From NCBI GenBank assembly GCA_015277795.1, contig CP063848.1, forward strand, positions 2,604,001-2,668,000: a stretch of DNA of 64,000 bases, read 5' to 3'. A program made the position numbers and the translations under genes. Shown piece by piece: positions 1 through 9,800 of this stretch (position 1 is its first letter; every line of letters begins with the position of its first letter). The stretch is from Massilia sp. UMI-21. GTDB lineage: Bacteria; Pseudomonadota; Gammaproteobacteria; Burkholderiales; Burkholderiaceae_D. The notes under the pieces are model-generated. The model worked only from the letters and a program-made list of their open reading frames with translations, was not told the DNA's origin and ran no database searches.

Positions 1-798
1 AGCAATCACCCCGGCAATCTCCCCGGCGCACCCGGCCGCCTGCTGGTCGGGTGCGCGGGCTGGAGCCTGCCGAAGGCCGAGGCCGCGCACTTTCCCGTCG
101 CCGGCAGCCACCTGGAGCGCTACGCCGCCGTGTTCCCCGCGGTGGAAATCAACTCGTCCTTCTACCGTCCGCACCGGGCGGCAACCTATGCCAAGTGGGC
201 GGCCTGCGTGCCCGCCGATTTCCGTTTCTCGGTGAAGCTGCCGCGCGCCATCACGCACGATGCGCGCATGGAGAACGTGGAAGGGCACTTGCTGCAGTTT
301 GCCGCCGAGGCCGGCGAGCTGGGCACGAAGCTGGGCTGCGTGCTGGTGCAGCTGCCGCCGAAGTTCGGTTTCGTCGATGCGTCGGCGCGGGCCTTGTTCG
401 GCCGCCTGCATGACGTGTTCGGCTGCGCGCTGGCCTTCGAGGCGCGCCATCCGAGCTGGTTCTCGGAGGCCGCCACCGCGCTGTTGACGGAAAGCCGGGT
501 CGCGCGCGTGATCGCCGACCCGGCCGCCGGCCAGCCGGGCCCGCACGTGCCGACCAGCTTGGAGACGGTCTACGTGCGCTTGCACGGCGCGCCACGCATC
601 TACTACTCGCCTTACTCGCCGGAGTACGTCGAATCGGTGCGCCGGGTACTGGCGCAGTCCACCGCAGCCGGGCGCGACTGCTGGTGCATCTTCGACAATA
701 CGGCCGCGTTCGAGGCGGTGCCGAACGCGCTGCAGCTGCTGCACGGTCCTGGCGCGCGCGCGCTCGACGAAGCTGCGATACTGGCGCCACCATGGTGA
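1..798 (+). CDS. DUF72 (YecE-like) protein, 5' end outside window
   Basis: The frame is open from the first base of the window to the TGA at 796-798, so the start lies upstream. The early segment VGCAGWSLP and the later VEINSSFYRPH are typical of the DUF72/YecE family, a TIM-barrel-like fold of unknown biochemical role. Other family features seen are FSVKLPRAITHD, a hydrophobic LVQLPPKF strand, and a YVRLHGAPRIYYSPYS segment near the C-terminus. The last codons overlap the start of the Mut7-C gene (ATGGTGA at 792-798), which implies translational coupling. Family assignment is firm; function is unknown. Confidence 0.85.
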   Translation, partial: SNHPGNLPGAPGRLLVGCAGWSLPKAEAAHFPVAGSHLERYAAVFPAVEINSSFYRPHRAATYAKWAACVPADFRFSVKLPRAITHDARMENVEGHLLQFAAEAGELGTKLGCVLVQLPPKFGFVDASARALFGRLHDVFGCALAFEARHPSWFSEAATALLTESRVARVIADPAAGQPGPHVPTSLETVYVRLHGAPRIYYSPYSPEYVESVRRVLAQSTAAGRDCWCIFDNTAAFEAVPNALQLLHGPGARALDEAAILAPPW

Positions 799-1574
799 CG
801 GCCAGCTTCCGCTTCTACGACGGCTTGGGCGAGTTCCTGCCGCGCGCCCGGCGCGGCCGCGAGTTCAGCATGTCCTGCGCGCGCGCAGCGAGCGTCAAGC
901 ACATGATCGAGGCGCTGGGCGTGCCCCACACCGAGGTCGAGCTGGTGCTGGTGAACGGCGCCTCGAGCGGCTTCGAACATCTGCTGCGCGAGAACGACCG
1001 GGTCGCGGTCTATCCGGCCTTCGGCCTGCTCGACGTCCGCCCGCTGCAGCGCCTGCGCGCGTGGCCGCCGGGACCTGCCCGGTTTGTCGCCGACGCCCAC
1101 CTGGGCGGGCTGGCGCGGCTGCTGCGCATGGCCGGCTACGACACGCTGTACGCCAACCATTACCACGACGACGAGATCGCCCGCATCGCGCAACAGGAAG
1201 GGCGGGTGCTGCTCACCCGCGACCGCGAGCTGCTCAAGCGCCGGACCGTCGAGCTGGGCTGCTACCTGCATGCCATCGACCCTGCCGAGCAACTGCGCGA
1301 GCTGTTCGCGCGCCTGCGCCTGGGCGCGGCGATGCGGCCGTTCACACTGTGCCTGCACTGCAACCTGCCGCTGCGTCCGGTTGCGAAAGCCGAGGTGCTG
1401 GCGCGCCTGCCGCCGCGCGTGGCCGCCACCCACACCGCATTCACCACCTGCGACGCCTGCGGCCGGGTGTACTGGAAGGGCTCGCACCATGCGCGCATGT
1501 GCGCCATGCTGGAGGGCGTGGCGGCTGCGCCGGCTGATGTAGAATTGCCGCCGACCCCTGACTCCCTGGCGTGA
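792..1574 (+). CDS. Mut7-C RNase domain protein with N-terminal ubiquitin-like domain
   Basis: This 260-residue protein starts at an ATG overlapping the DUF72 stop codon. The first ~85 residues look like the ubiquitin-like (MoaD/ThiS-fold) domain often fused to Mut7-C. The remainder matches Mut7-C, a PIN-like RNase fold named after the nematode Mut-7 C-terminus: DAHLGGLARLLRMAGYDT, LLTRDRELLKRR, and a zinc-ribbon pair CLHC ... CDAC near residues 190-225. The family is predicted to be a metal-dependent ribonuclease. The tight overlap with DUF72 suggests joint expression. The RNA substrate is unknown. Confidence 0.85.
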   Translation: MVTASFRFYDGLGEFLPRARRGREFSMSCARAASVKHMIEALGVPHTEVELVLVNGASSGFEHLLRENDRVAVYPAFGLLDVRPLQRLRAWPPGPARFVADAHLGGLARLLRMAGYDTLYANHYHDDEIARIAQQEGRVLLTRDRELLKRRTVELGCYLHAIDPAEQLRELFARLRLGAAMRPFTLCLHCNLPLRPVAKAEVLARLPPRVAATHTAFTTCDACGRVYWKGSHHARMCAMLEGVAAAPADVELPPTPDSLA

Positions 1575-1578
1575 CAGC

Positions 1579-1995
1579 GTGAGCGAACCCCTTTCGCCGT
1601 TTCCTTTTCCGATTCGCACCGAGTGCCCCCCGGGCGCCTGCGTGTGCGAGCGCGAGCGTGTCATGGCCGACCCGCAGGCCGACCACCGGCCGCTCGCGCT
1701 GACCCGCCAGCAGGAGCAGAAGCTGGTCGAGCGCATCGCGCGCATCGACAGCTACGAAGACCTGCGGCACGTGCAGGCGCTGATCCGCAAGAACCTGGGC
1801 ACCGAACTACGCGTCGAGCCGGGCCCGAACGAGGTGCGCACGGTGCGCGGCATCATCGTGGTGCTGGAAGAGAAACCGGGCCTGTGCAAGAAGGCGCGCC
1901 AGTCGGTGCCGGCCGCGCTGCGCCGCCGCCTGGGCGAGCGGCCCGAGATTGCCTATGCGCTGCTGGACGCGCACGACCTGTTCGGTTCGCGCTAG
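1579..1995 (+). CDS. Small conserved hypothetical protein with N-terminal Cys cluster
   Basis: This 138-residue protein starts at a GTG only 4 nt after the Mut7-C stop; an in-frame ATG at 1663 is the alternative start. I do not recognise the family. The N-terminus carries CPPGACVCERE, three cysteines closely spaced in a way that could bind metal. The rest is charged and probably helical (QQEQKLVERIARIDSYEDL) followed by a beta-like segment (VRTVRGIIVVLEE). If the ATG at 1663 were used, the Cys cluster would be lost, so the start matters. It probably sits in the same transcript as DUF72 and Mut7-C. Confidence 0.6.
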   Translation: MSEPLSPFPFPIRTECPPGACVCERERVMADPQADHRPLALTRQQEQKLVERIARIDSYEDLRHVQALIRKNLGTELRVEPGPNEVRTVRGIIVVLEEKPGLCKKARQSVPAALRRRLGERPEIAYALLDAHDLFGSR

Positions 1996-2084
1996 ACGGC
2001 GGCACTGCGCGCGCGTTTCGCTTAACTCTTATACAATGTGGTCGAGGCGGCAACAGCCGCGTGTTTCGTTTCGGGAGAACAGCA

Positions 2085-2474
2085 ATGTCCGGCTACAGCA
2101 TCAACATCGAACAGAAGACCCTCGAGGGCAACAATTTCCGCGAAGTGCTTTACACCACCGCCCGCAGCCAGCTCGTCATCATGACCCTGCAGCCGGGCGA
2201 GGAAATCGGCATGGAACACCACGAAGGCCATGACCAGTTCATCCGTGTCGAAGCGGGCGAGGGCGTGGCCATCCTGGACGGCGAAGAACACAAGCTGGAA
2301 GACGGGGTCGCGGTCGTGATCCCGGCCGGCACCGAGCACAACGTCATCAATACCTCGCAGTCCGAGCCGATGCGCCTGTACACCCTGTACACCCCGCCGG
2401 AACATCCGGACGGCATCGTCCACGCCACCAAGGCCGAGGCCGACGAGTACGAGAAGCAGCACCACGGCCACTGA
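2085..2474 (+). CDS. Cupin domain protein
   Basis: This 129-residue single-domain cupin starts at the ATG at 2085, preceded by GGGAGA at 2073-2078. Cupin motif 1 is visible as MEHHEGHDQFIRVEAGEG (two His and a Glu for metal binding), and motif 2 as VIPAGTEHNVIN with the fourth ligand His. The length is typical of small stand-alone cupins of the YP_ type, often annotated as mannose-6-phosphate isomerase-like but without demonstrated activity. It is probably a soluble cytoplasmic metalloprotein. It is followed by a strong hairpin terminator, so it is likely monocistronic or the last gene of its unit. Confidence 0.85.
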   Translation: MSGYSINIEQKTLEGNNFREVLYTTARSQLVIMTLQPGEEIGMEHHEGHDQFIRVEAGEGVAILDGEEHKLEDGVAVVIPAGTEHNVINTSQSEPMRLYTLYTPPEHPDGIVHATKAEADEYEKQHHGH

Positions 2475-2499
2475 TCCGCGCCAGCCCGGCGACGGGTGT

Positions 2500-2537
2500 A
2501 AAAAAGGCCGGCAGCGATGCCGGCCTCGTCGTTTTCG
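2500..2537. terminator. Bidirectional terminator between cupin and lipoprotein genes
   Basis: A 7-bp perfect stem GGCCGGC / GCCGGCC (2506-2512 and 2519-2525) with a 6-nt loop separates the convergent genes. On the minus strand it is followed by a T6 run (A run at 2500-2505 on plus), which is a classic intrinsic terminator; on the plus strand the tail is weaker (TCGTCGTTTT). Confidence 0.75.
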
Positions 2538-2548
2538 CCGCGGGCGGC

Positions 2549-2965
2549 CTAGCGACGGTGGCGATACGGAAAGCGTGTGCCGACATGGCCTCCCCAGCCG
2601 CGGTGGTGGCCCCAGCCGCGCCCGAAGTTGAAGCCCAGCCCGATCGAGACCGGCGGGTAGTAGTAGCGTGGCTGGTACACCGGTTCCTGCACATAGACCG
2701 GTGGCGGTCCATACACCGGCTGCTGCACATATACCGGGCGTTGCTGCACCACCACCGGCGCCGCGCTGTAGGTGGTGGCGCCGGCCGAGCCGTCGGCGGC
2801 GGCGCGCGCGCCGGTACCGAGCGGCACCGGCGTTACCGATACCACCTGCCACTGGCCCTGGTCGCCCGAGCCGGGATAGGCCTGGCTGCCGTAATAGTTC
2901 GGCCCCGGCGCTGCGCAGCCGGCCAGCATGGCCAGCGATGCGGTCACAATGATAAGTTTCTTCAT
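2549..2965 (-). CDS. Tyr/Pro/Gly-rich lipoprotein
   Basis: This 138-residue predicted lipoprotein has a signal peptide MKKLIIVTASLAMLAGC whose LAGC lipobox gives lipid attachment at Cys17. The mature part is low complexity: a run of YVQQP / YVQEP-like segments rich in Tyr, Pro, Val and Gln (about residues 70-105), then a Gly/His/Arg-rich tail (GRGWGHHRGWGGH). Such proteins are usually anchored in the outer membrane and have no assigned function. A good RBS (GGAGGAG) precedes the ATG on the minus strand. It has its own terminator and appears to be a single-gene unit. Confidence 0.75.
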   Translation of the reverse strand: MKKLIIVTASLAMLAGCAAPGPNYYGSQAYPGSGDQGQWQVVSVTPVPLGTGARAAADGSAGATTYSAAPVVVQQRPVYVQQPVYGPPPVYVQEPVYQPRYYYPPVSIGLGFNFGRGWGHHRGWGGHVGTRFPYRHRR

Positions 2966-3031
2966 GGCGCTCCTCCTGATTCAAGCATCATAAGAAAACC
3001 TGGTCCACGTGCCGCAGGGTATTACAGCTTG

Positions 3032-4114
3032 TTACAGTCCTTCAGCCCGACAAGGCCCCAGGTCTCGTGGATGCGTGGCCTTGACGCCATCCGCGCGGGC
3101 ACCGTCTGGACGAGCTATCCGACAATCGGGTGTGACAGCCGTAGCGGGCTGCGCCCGCCAATGGGTGTTCAGGTAGCTGCGCAAGGGATGTTCGACCAGG
3201 TGAAAAGCGGCGTATCCGGCGCCCAGGGACAGCATCAGTCCAAGGCCAGGGTGCAACCCATGATGGCGGTAAAGCTGATAAAACGGCTGTTGCCAGAGAT
3301 ATAGGGAGAACGAATACAGTCCCAGTTTTCGCAGCCACACGAGTTCGAAGAAGCGAGCGAACCGGGTCACGGCATACTGCATCGTATTGATCGATATCGC
3401 CAGGGCTCCCCACCCGATACCGATTTTCACCGCAGCGGGGATGCTCCACCAGTGACACCCGATACCGACGGCCAGGGCGAGCGGCGCAATCCATTCGTTC
3501 TCGAGGCGGATGCGCCGGTGCGCGGACAAGAGCATCAGGAATCCTGAAGCGAATATGCCGAACGAGGCTACCTCCGTTCTCAAGGTGAAATGGGACGAGC
3601 CCTCGTCGAAGAAAATCGCATAGATGGCGATGGATGCAAGGCTGAACGCAAGAATCAGCCCGACAGCGGCAATTCCCCTGCCGCCTTTCGATCTGCACCA
3701 AAGCGCTGCCAGGGACAGGATCACGTACGAGTGTTCTTCGACACTCAGGGACCAGATGTGCCCGAATGGCATGGTCCAGTGGTCCGTCACGAAATAGTTG
3801 TTGGTGAAAGTGAGAGCCGTCAGCAACTCAGCAGCGTCGAATTCCAGGCCCATTGCAAGATACAGACCTGTCACCGCAGTCAGGTAAACGGCCACCGAGG
3901 GGAAGACCCGGGCGATGCGTCTGCGATAAAACACGCCGATATTCATGTTCTGAAGGAACAGCACTCGGCTCATCAATAGTCCGGACAGGACGAAAAACAG
4001 CGCAACGCCGATCGTCCCCAAATTCATGCCGGGAATCGGGAAAAAGTGCCCGGCCAACAGACAGGCGATGGCCAGTCCGCGCCAGCCGTCTAGGTAAGGA
4101 ATATGCCGTGTCAT
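3032..4114 (-). CDS. Acyltransferase 3 family membrane protein (OafA/YrhL-like)
   Basis: This 360-residue polytopic membrane protein has the acyltransferase-3 signature from its start: YLDGWRGLAI, then LAGHFFPIPG with the conserved His, GVALFFVLSGLLMSR, and FYRRRIARVFPS. These enzymes O-acylate sugars, lipopolysaccharide, peptidoglycan or exopolysaccharide, with the active-site His in the first third. About ten hydrophobic segments are visible. It stands alone, with no sugar-synthesis neighbours, so the acceptor cannot be predicted. Base composition is slightly lower in GC than the flanking genes, which may indicate later acquisition. Confidence 0.9.
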   Translation of the reverse strand: MTRHIPYLDGWRGLAIACLLAGHFFPIPGMNLGTIGVALFFVLSGLLMSRVLFLQNMNIGVFYRRRIARVFPSVAVYLTAVTGLYLAMGLEFDAAELLTALTFTNNYFVTDHWTMPFGHIWSLSVEEHSYVILSLAALWCRSKGGRGIAAVGLILAFSLASIAIYAIFFDEGSSHFTLRTEVASFGIFASGFLMLLSAHRRIRLENEWIAPLALAVGIGCHWWSIPAAVKIGIGWGALAISINTMQYAVTRFARFFELVWLRKLGLYSFSLYLWQQPFYQLYRHHGLHPGLGLMLSLGAGYAAFHLVEHPLRSYLNTHWRAQPATAVTPDCRIARPDGARADGVKATHPRDLGPCRAEGL

Positions 4115-4437
4115 AGTTCTCCTGAAGAGCCGAGCATTTTAATGAGAAAACGTCTCTGGCGGAACCGACTTCTGGCGCGGCGTCTGTGTCGCGCTCGCAC
4201 GGCAATGCGCAAGCGCATCCGGTTTCCGGATGTTCCAAGCGGCTGTGGAGTCGTTCAAACCTGGCCACGACCGTCGCATGGGGGGGCCTTGCCCCCTGCC
4301 GCCAGTCCGGCTCGACGATCCAGTTCAAAGAGGCAGCGTCGACTCGGTTTTGCCAGGCGGCATGGCAGGCCATCGCGGCCTGCCGGGGTTCAGAGTCCGT
4401 CAGACATATGGGTCGCGCAGCTTCGCCGACCCGGCGC
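4115..4437. other. Intergenic stretch without recognisable gene
   Basis: These ~320 bases lie upstream of the acyltransferase (which reads away to the left) and downstream of the SGNH hydrolase. Short open frames here have no family features and cross each other, as usual in GC-rich DNA. I see no tRNA, repeat or clear terminator. It must hold the acyltransferase promoter, but no confident -10/-35 pair is visible. Confidence 0.5.
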
Positions 4438-5760
4438 CTAGACCAGCAGCGCGCTCAGTTCTCCCAGCGGAACCGCTTGCGCCAGCGCCTGGTAACCCGC
4501 ATCGTTCGGATGCAGCCAGTCCCGGCTGTTATAGGCCGGGTTGATCCGCGTCGGCGAGGCCGGGTCGCGCAGCACCCGGTCCCAGTCGATCAGCGCATCG
4601 AACTCGTCCGCGGTGCGCAGCCAGTTGTTGGTGGCCTGGCGGACCGATTCGCGCGCCGCCGTGTAATACACGAAGCCCGCCATCGGCGGCAGCGTCGCGC
4701 CCAGCACCGGGATGCCGCGGCCATGCGCCCGCGCGATCAGCTGGCGGTAGCCGGCCACCAGGTCGTCGCGCATGTCGCTCAGCGTGGCGCCGGACGCGTA
4801 CACGATGTCGTTGATGCCGATCGCCACGATCACGGCGCGGATGCCTGGCGTCGCCAGCACGTCGCGGTCGAAGCGTTCCAGCACGTCGCGGCCGGCCAGC
4901 AGGGCATTGGCGTCGTCCAGCAGAAGACGGTTGCCGGCGATGCCGCGGTTGACGACGCCGATGCGGCCAGCCGTACCCAGTTCGGCCTGCAGCCGGCGCG
5001 CCAGATAGTCCGGCCAGCGCCGGTTCTGGTTCCCGGTGCTGCCCTGGCCGTCGGTGAGCGAGTCGCCGATGACGACCACGCAGGGCGCGCCACCGTCGAC
5101 GTCCACTTCGCTCAGGAAAGGCCAGGAGGCGATGCTGCGCGACAGGCTGAACGTGGTATTCGCCGTGAAGTTGCCCGAGGTCGACACGTAGTTGGTCTGC
5201 CAGGAATCGCGGTGGATCGTGGTGGCCGTGGCGGTGCCCGGGAAATACAGGCTGATCGCCAGGTCGGCGAAGGGCGGCACCTGGAAGTACACCGGGTCCG
5301 ACACGGTCGGCGAGCCTGGCTGGATCGTGACCGAACTGCGTCCGCCGAAGCTCAGCGCGTGGCTGGAGCCGGCCACGACGGCCTGGCCGCTGCTGCGCAG
5401 GCCCACCTGGGCCGACCCGATGACCAGCGGCGTGCTGCCCATCTCGTTGGTCAGGCGCACGCGTACGCGATTGCCGCCGATGCTGGTACGCACGATCATG
5501 CGCAGCGTCTGTCCGCCCAAACTCATGGTGCCGGCCGCGGGCGGCGGCCCGGCCGGGGCGCAGCCCCAGGTCGCGCACCAGCCCTCGCCGCGCCATGACT
5601 GGGCGGAGGCGGCGTGCGGCGCCAGGGCGAGCGCGCCGGCGAGGGCGGGAAGTCCGCGCAGGAAGCGCCGCCGACCCCGGGTGGGTACTGCGACTTTGCT
5701 CGTTAGATCATGAGAAGGGGAAAGGGGCGGGTGCGACGTGCGGAAGGCCGGAATAGACAT
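4438..5760 (-). CDS. SGNH/GDSL hydrolase with Tat-like signal
   Basis: This 440-residue secreted hydrolase has an N-terminal region with RGRRRFLRG followed by a hydrophobic stretch ending AASAQS, resembling a Tat signal. It is preceded by ~25 extra residues, so the true start may be downstream. The SGNH catalytic blocks are visible: VVIGDSLTDGQG (nucleophile Ser), GIAGNRLL, VAIGINDIVY (block III) and DWLHPNDAGY near the C-terminus (Asp and His of the triad). A ~150-residue beta-rich N-terminal domain precedes the catalytic part, as in extracellular GDSL esterases acting on polysaccharide or lipid esters. Substrate is unknown; it is a single-gene unit. Confidence 0.87.
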   Translation of the reverse strand: MSIPAFRTSHPPLSPSHDLTSKVAVPTRGRRRFLRGLPALAGALALAPHAASAQSWRGEGWCATWGCAPAGPPPAAGTMSLGGQTLRMIVRTSIGGNRVRVRLTNEMGSTPLVIGSAQVGLRSSGQAVVAGSSHALSFGGRSSVTIQPGSPTVSDPVYFQVPPFADLAISLYFPGTATATTIHRDSWQTNYVSTSGNFTANTTFSLSRSIASWPFLSEVDVDGGAPCVVVIGDSLTDGQGSTGNQNRRWPDYLARRLQAELGTAGRIGVVNRGIAGNRLLLDDANALLAGRDVLERFDRDVLATPGIRAVIVAIGINDIVYASGATLSDMRDDLVAGYRQLIARAHGRGIPVLGATLPPMAGFVYYTAARESVRQATNNWLRTADEFDALIDWDRVLRDPASPTRINPAYNSRDWLHPNDAGYQALAQAVPLGELSALLV

Positions 5761-6008
5761 GGCATGCTCCTGTCGATGAGGTGCAGCCGCGGCGCGGCCG
5801 CAGCATCAACCATAGACCAGCCGCGCTGCTCATCCAATCGTGCGTGTCACGGCTTTTGCGCTGCGTCGCACTTCAGCACCGAACTTTTGGAACAGATGAA
5901 ACTTTGGGAAAAATTGATGGTTCGCCCGAGCATCAAATTTCGCATAGCGCCCGTCAATCCAGGCGCGGCGCTGTGCATTGTGCTTTCAAACACGGGCGCA
6001 GCAACAAG

Positions 6009-6857
6009 TTACTGGAGGATATTGAGCAAGCCATCGAGGCCGGAGAAATTCAGCGCCACCGACGCCTGGGCGCGCACCACCGGCTTGGCGCGGAAGGCCA
6101 CCGACAGGCCGGCGATGCCCATCATCCGCAGGTCGTTGGCGCCGTCGCCCATCACGATGGCCTGGCGCGGTGCGAGGCCGAATTGCGCGCACACACGCTC
6201 CACGGTGCGCCTCTTTTCTTCCGCGTCGACAATGCCGCCCAGCACGCGGCCGGTCAGCTTGCCGTTCGCCACTTCCAGCAGGTTGGCGTGGGTGACGTCG
6301 AGCGACAGGCGCTGTTGCAGGCGCTCGGTGAAGAAGCTGAAGCCGCCCGATACCAGCAGCGTCTTCAGGCCGGCCGCCTGCACCGCTTGCAGCATCGCCT
6401 CGCCGCCCGGCGAGATGCGCAGGCGTTCGTCGTAGACGCGCTGCAGGGCGCCGGCGTCGAGCCCTTCGAGCAGGGCCACGCGGCGCGTCAGGCTGGCGGC
6501 GAAATCGAGTTCGCCGCGCATGGCGGCCTCGGTGATCTCGGCCACCTGGGGCTTCAGGCCCTGCATGTCGGCGATCTCGTCGATGCATTCGATGGTGATC
6601 AGGGTCGAGTCCATGTCCATCGCCACCAGGCCGAAGTCACGCAGCGTGCGGCCGGCCTCGATGAAGCAGGCATCGACTTGCGCGTCGAAAGCGGCGGCAT
6701 CGATGCGGGCCTTCAGTTCGGCCGAGAACGGCACATCCTCGCAGCGCAGGGCGTGGTGGCCGAGGCGCACCACGCGGGCGGCGCCGGCGAGCGCGGCGAG
6801 TCGATCGAGCGAATCAAGCGAGGCCTGCGGCCCCTGGAGCACCAGGTTCATGGACAT
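6009..6857 (-). CDS. serB: Phosphoserine phosphatase
   Basis: This 282-residue enzyme catalyses the last step of serine biosynthesis, O-phospho-L-serine to L-serine. HAD motif I is DMDSTLITIECIDEI (nucleophile Asp), motif II is LLVSGGFSFFTERL, and motif IV is VMGDGANDLRMMG. An ~85-residue N-terminal segment preceding motif I corresponds to the ACT-like regulatory region of proteobacterial SerB. Length and motif order are normal. The gene lies 10 nt downstream of mfd on the same strand, so cotranscription is likely; the pairing is probably positional rather than functional. Confidence 0.95.
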   Translation of the reverse strand: MSMNLVLQGPQASLDSLDRLAALAGAARVVRLGHHALRCEDVPFSAELKARIDAAAFDAQVDACFIEAGRTLRDFGLVAMDMDSTLITIECIDEIADMQGLKPQVAEITEAAMRGELDFAASLTRRVALLEGLDAGALQRVYDERLRISPGGEAMLQAVQAAGLKTLLVSGGFSFFTERLQQRLSLDVTHANLLEVANGKLTGRVLGGIVDAEEKRRTVERVCAQFGLAPRQAIVMGDGANDLRMMGIAGLSVAFRAKPVVRAQASVALNFSGLDGLLNILQ

Positions 6858-6867
6858 GGGTGAAGGC

Positions 6868-9800
6868 TCAAGCGAGCAGTAGTTTGATGGTCTGTTTCAG
6901 CTGCGTCACGCGCGCCGCCAGGTCGGGCATGCTGGCGCTGATGCGCAGCTTGTCCTGGCCGGCCAGCTTGATGTGGCGGTTCTTCTGGATCAGGGTGATG
7001 ATCTTGATCGGGTCGATCGGCGGCTTTTCCATGAACTGCAGGTTGGCCGCCTCGTCATGCGCGTCGATCTTGACGATGCCGACCGACTTGGCGGCAATGC
7101 GCAGGCGGTGGGTCTCGATCAGCGCCTTCACCGGCTCGGTGGGCTTGCCGAAGCGGTCGATCAGTTCTTCCTGCATGGCGTCGATCTTGTCCTGGCTTTC
7201 GCAGTTGGCCAGGCGCTTGTAGATCGACAGGCGCTCGTGCACGTCGCCGCAGTAATCGGAGGGCAGCAGGGCCGGCACGTGCAGGTTGATCTCGGTGGTG
7301 GTCGACAATGGCGCGGCCAGGTCGGGTTCCTTGCCGGCCTTGAGCGAACGCACCGCTTCATTGAGCATGTCGGAATACAGCTGGAAGCCGACTTCGAGCA
7401 TCTCGCCCGACTGGTTCTCGCCCAGCACTTCGCCGGCGCCGCGGATTTCCAGGTCGTGCATGGCCAGGTAGAAGCCGCTGCCCAATTCCTCCATCGCTTG
7501 GATCGCGTCCAGGCGGCGTTGCGCCTGCTTGGTCAGGCCGCTGACGTCGCTCACCAGGAGGTAGGCATAGGCCTGGTGGTGCGAACGGCCCACGCGGCCG
7601 CGCAGCTGGTGCAGCTGGGCCAGGCCGAAGCGGTCGGCGCGGTGCATGATGATGGTGTTCGCGGTCGGCACGTCGATGCCGGTCTCGATGATGGTGGTGC
7701 ACAGCAGGATGTTGAAGCGCTGCGCCACGAAGTCGCGCATCACTTTTTCAAGGTCGCGCTCGTGCATCTGGCCGTGGGCCACGCCGATGCGCGCTTCCGG
7801 CAACAGCTCCTGCAGCATGGCGCGGCGGTTCTCGATGGTCTCGACCTCGTTGTGCAGGAAGTAGATCTGGCCGCCGCGTTTCAGTTCGCGGAGAACGGCC
7901 TCGCGGATCACGGAAGCGTCCTCGCTGCGCACAAAGGTCTTGATCGCCAGGCGTTTCTGCGGCGCGGTGGCGATGATCGAGAAGTCGCGCAGGCCCTCGA
8001 GCGCCATGCCGAGGGTGCGCGGGATCGGGGTCGCGGTCAGGGTCAGCACGTCGACCTCGGCGCGCAGCGCCTTCAGTGCTTCCTTCTGGCGCACGCCGAA
8101 GCGGTGCTCCTCGTCGATGATCACCAGGCCCAGGCGCGTGAACTTGACGTCCGGCGAGAGCAGCTTGTGGGTGCCGATCACGATGTCGAGCGTGCCGTCG
8201 GCCATGCCCTTGATGGCGTTGTTGATTTCCTTGCCGGTCCGGAAGCGCGACAGCTCGGCGATCTTCACCGGCCAGTCGGCGAAGCGGTCGGCGAAGGTCT
8301 GGGCGTGCTGCTCGGCCAGCAGTGTGGTGGGCGCCAGGATCGCGACCTGCTTGCCGCCCATGACCGCGATGAAGGCCGCGCGCAAGGCCACCTCGGTCTT
8401 GCCGAAGCCGACGTCGCCGCACACCAGGCGGTCCATGGGGCGGCCCGAGGTCATGTCCTTGATGACATTGTGGATCGCCTCGGCCTGGTCCGGGGTCTCG
8501 TCGAAGCCGAAGCTGCCGGCGAAGTTCTCGTAGTCGATGCTGGAGTATTCGAAGGCGTGGCCCTGGCGCGCCGCACGGCGCGCGTACAGGTTGAGGAGTT
8601 CGGCGGCGGTGTCGCGCACCTGCTCGGCAGCCTTGCGCTTGGCCTTGTCCCACTGTCCCGAACCGAGCGCGTGCAGCGGCGCGTCCTCGGGCGAGGTGCC
8701 GGAGTAGCGCGAGATGACGTGCAACTGGGACACGGGAACATACAGCTTGGTCTCCTTGGCGTATTCCAGGTGCAGGAACTCGGTCTCGCCTTCGCCCAGG
8801 TCGAGGCTCTCCAGGCCCATGTAGCGGCCGATGCCATGGTTGATGTGGACCACCGGGTCGCCGATCTTCAGCTCGGACAGGTCGCGCACCATCGATTCGA
8901 CCTGGCTGGTGGCTTCCTGCTTCTTTTTGCCTGCGCGGCGCCCCGAACCCGCATACAGCTCGGTTTCGGTGATGAAGACCAGGTGGCCGGCGCCGTCCTC
9001 GCTCAGTTCGAACCCGGCCTGCAGCGGCGCCACGCCGAGCGCCAGCCTGGCGGGGCTCGCGCGGAATCCTTCGAAGCCCTCCACCGGCGCCGGCTCGAGC
9101 CGGTACTCGTGGAAGTACTGCTGCAGGGTTTCGCGGCGGCCGGCCGAATCGGCGCAGATCATCACGCGCGCGTCCTGGTGCGCCAGGTAGGCGCGCAGGT
9201 TCGTCAGCGGGTCGTCCAGGCGGCGGTTGACCGCGATGTCCGGGATCGGCGCCGACAGCTCGGAGGCCGGTAGCGACGGATCCCTGCCGATGGTCCAGCG
9301 GCCGTGCGGCTTGGCGCAGGTGAAGAAAGCCTCGGCGCCGAGGAACAGTTCGCGCGGCTCGAGGATCGGACGCTCGCGGTCGCTCTTGAGGAATTTGTAG
9401 CGCGATTCGGTGTCGAGCCAGAAGCGCTGGATGGCCGCTTCGATGTCGCCCACCAGGGCCAGGGCGGCGTCTTGCGGCAGGTAGTCGAACAGCGTGGCCG
9501 TCTCGTCGAAGAACAGCGGCAGGTAGTACTCGATGCCGGCCGCGGCGATGCCGTTGCCGATGTCGCGGTAGATGGGCGAGCGCGACGGGTCGCCCTCGAA
9601 GCGCTCGCGCCAGCGGCCGCGGAAGGCGGTGCGCGCGGCCTCGTCCATCGGGAACTCGCGCCCCGGCAGCAGGCGCACCTCTCTCACCGGGTACAGCGAG
9701 CGCTGGGTGTCGGCGTCGAAGGTGCGGATCGACTCGATCTCGTCGCCGAACAGGTCGAGGCGGTAAGGCAGGGCGGAGCCCATCGGGAACAGGTCGATCA

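Noticed and set aside
6973-9273. Long open frames antisense to mfd and other GC-rich genes
   Set aside because: They have no family features and arise from the codon bias of the sense genes.
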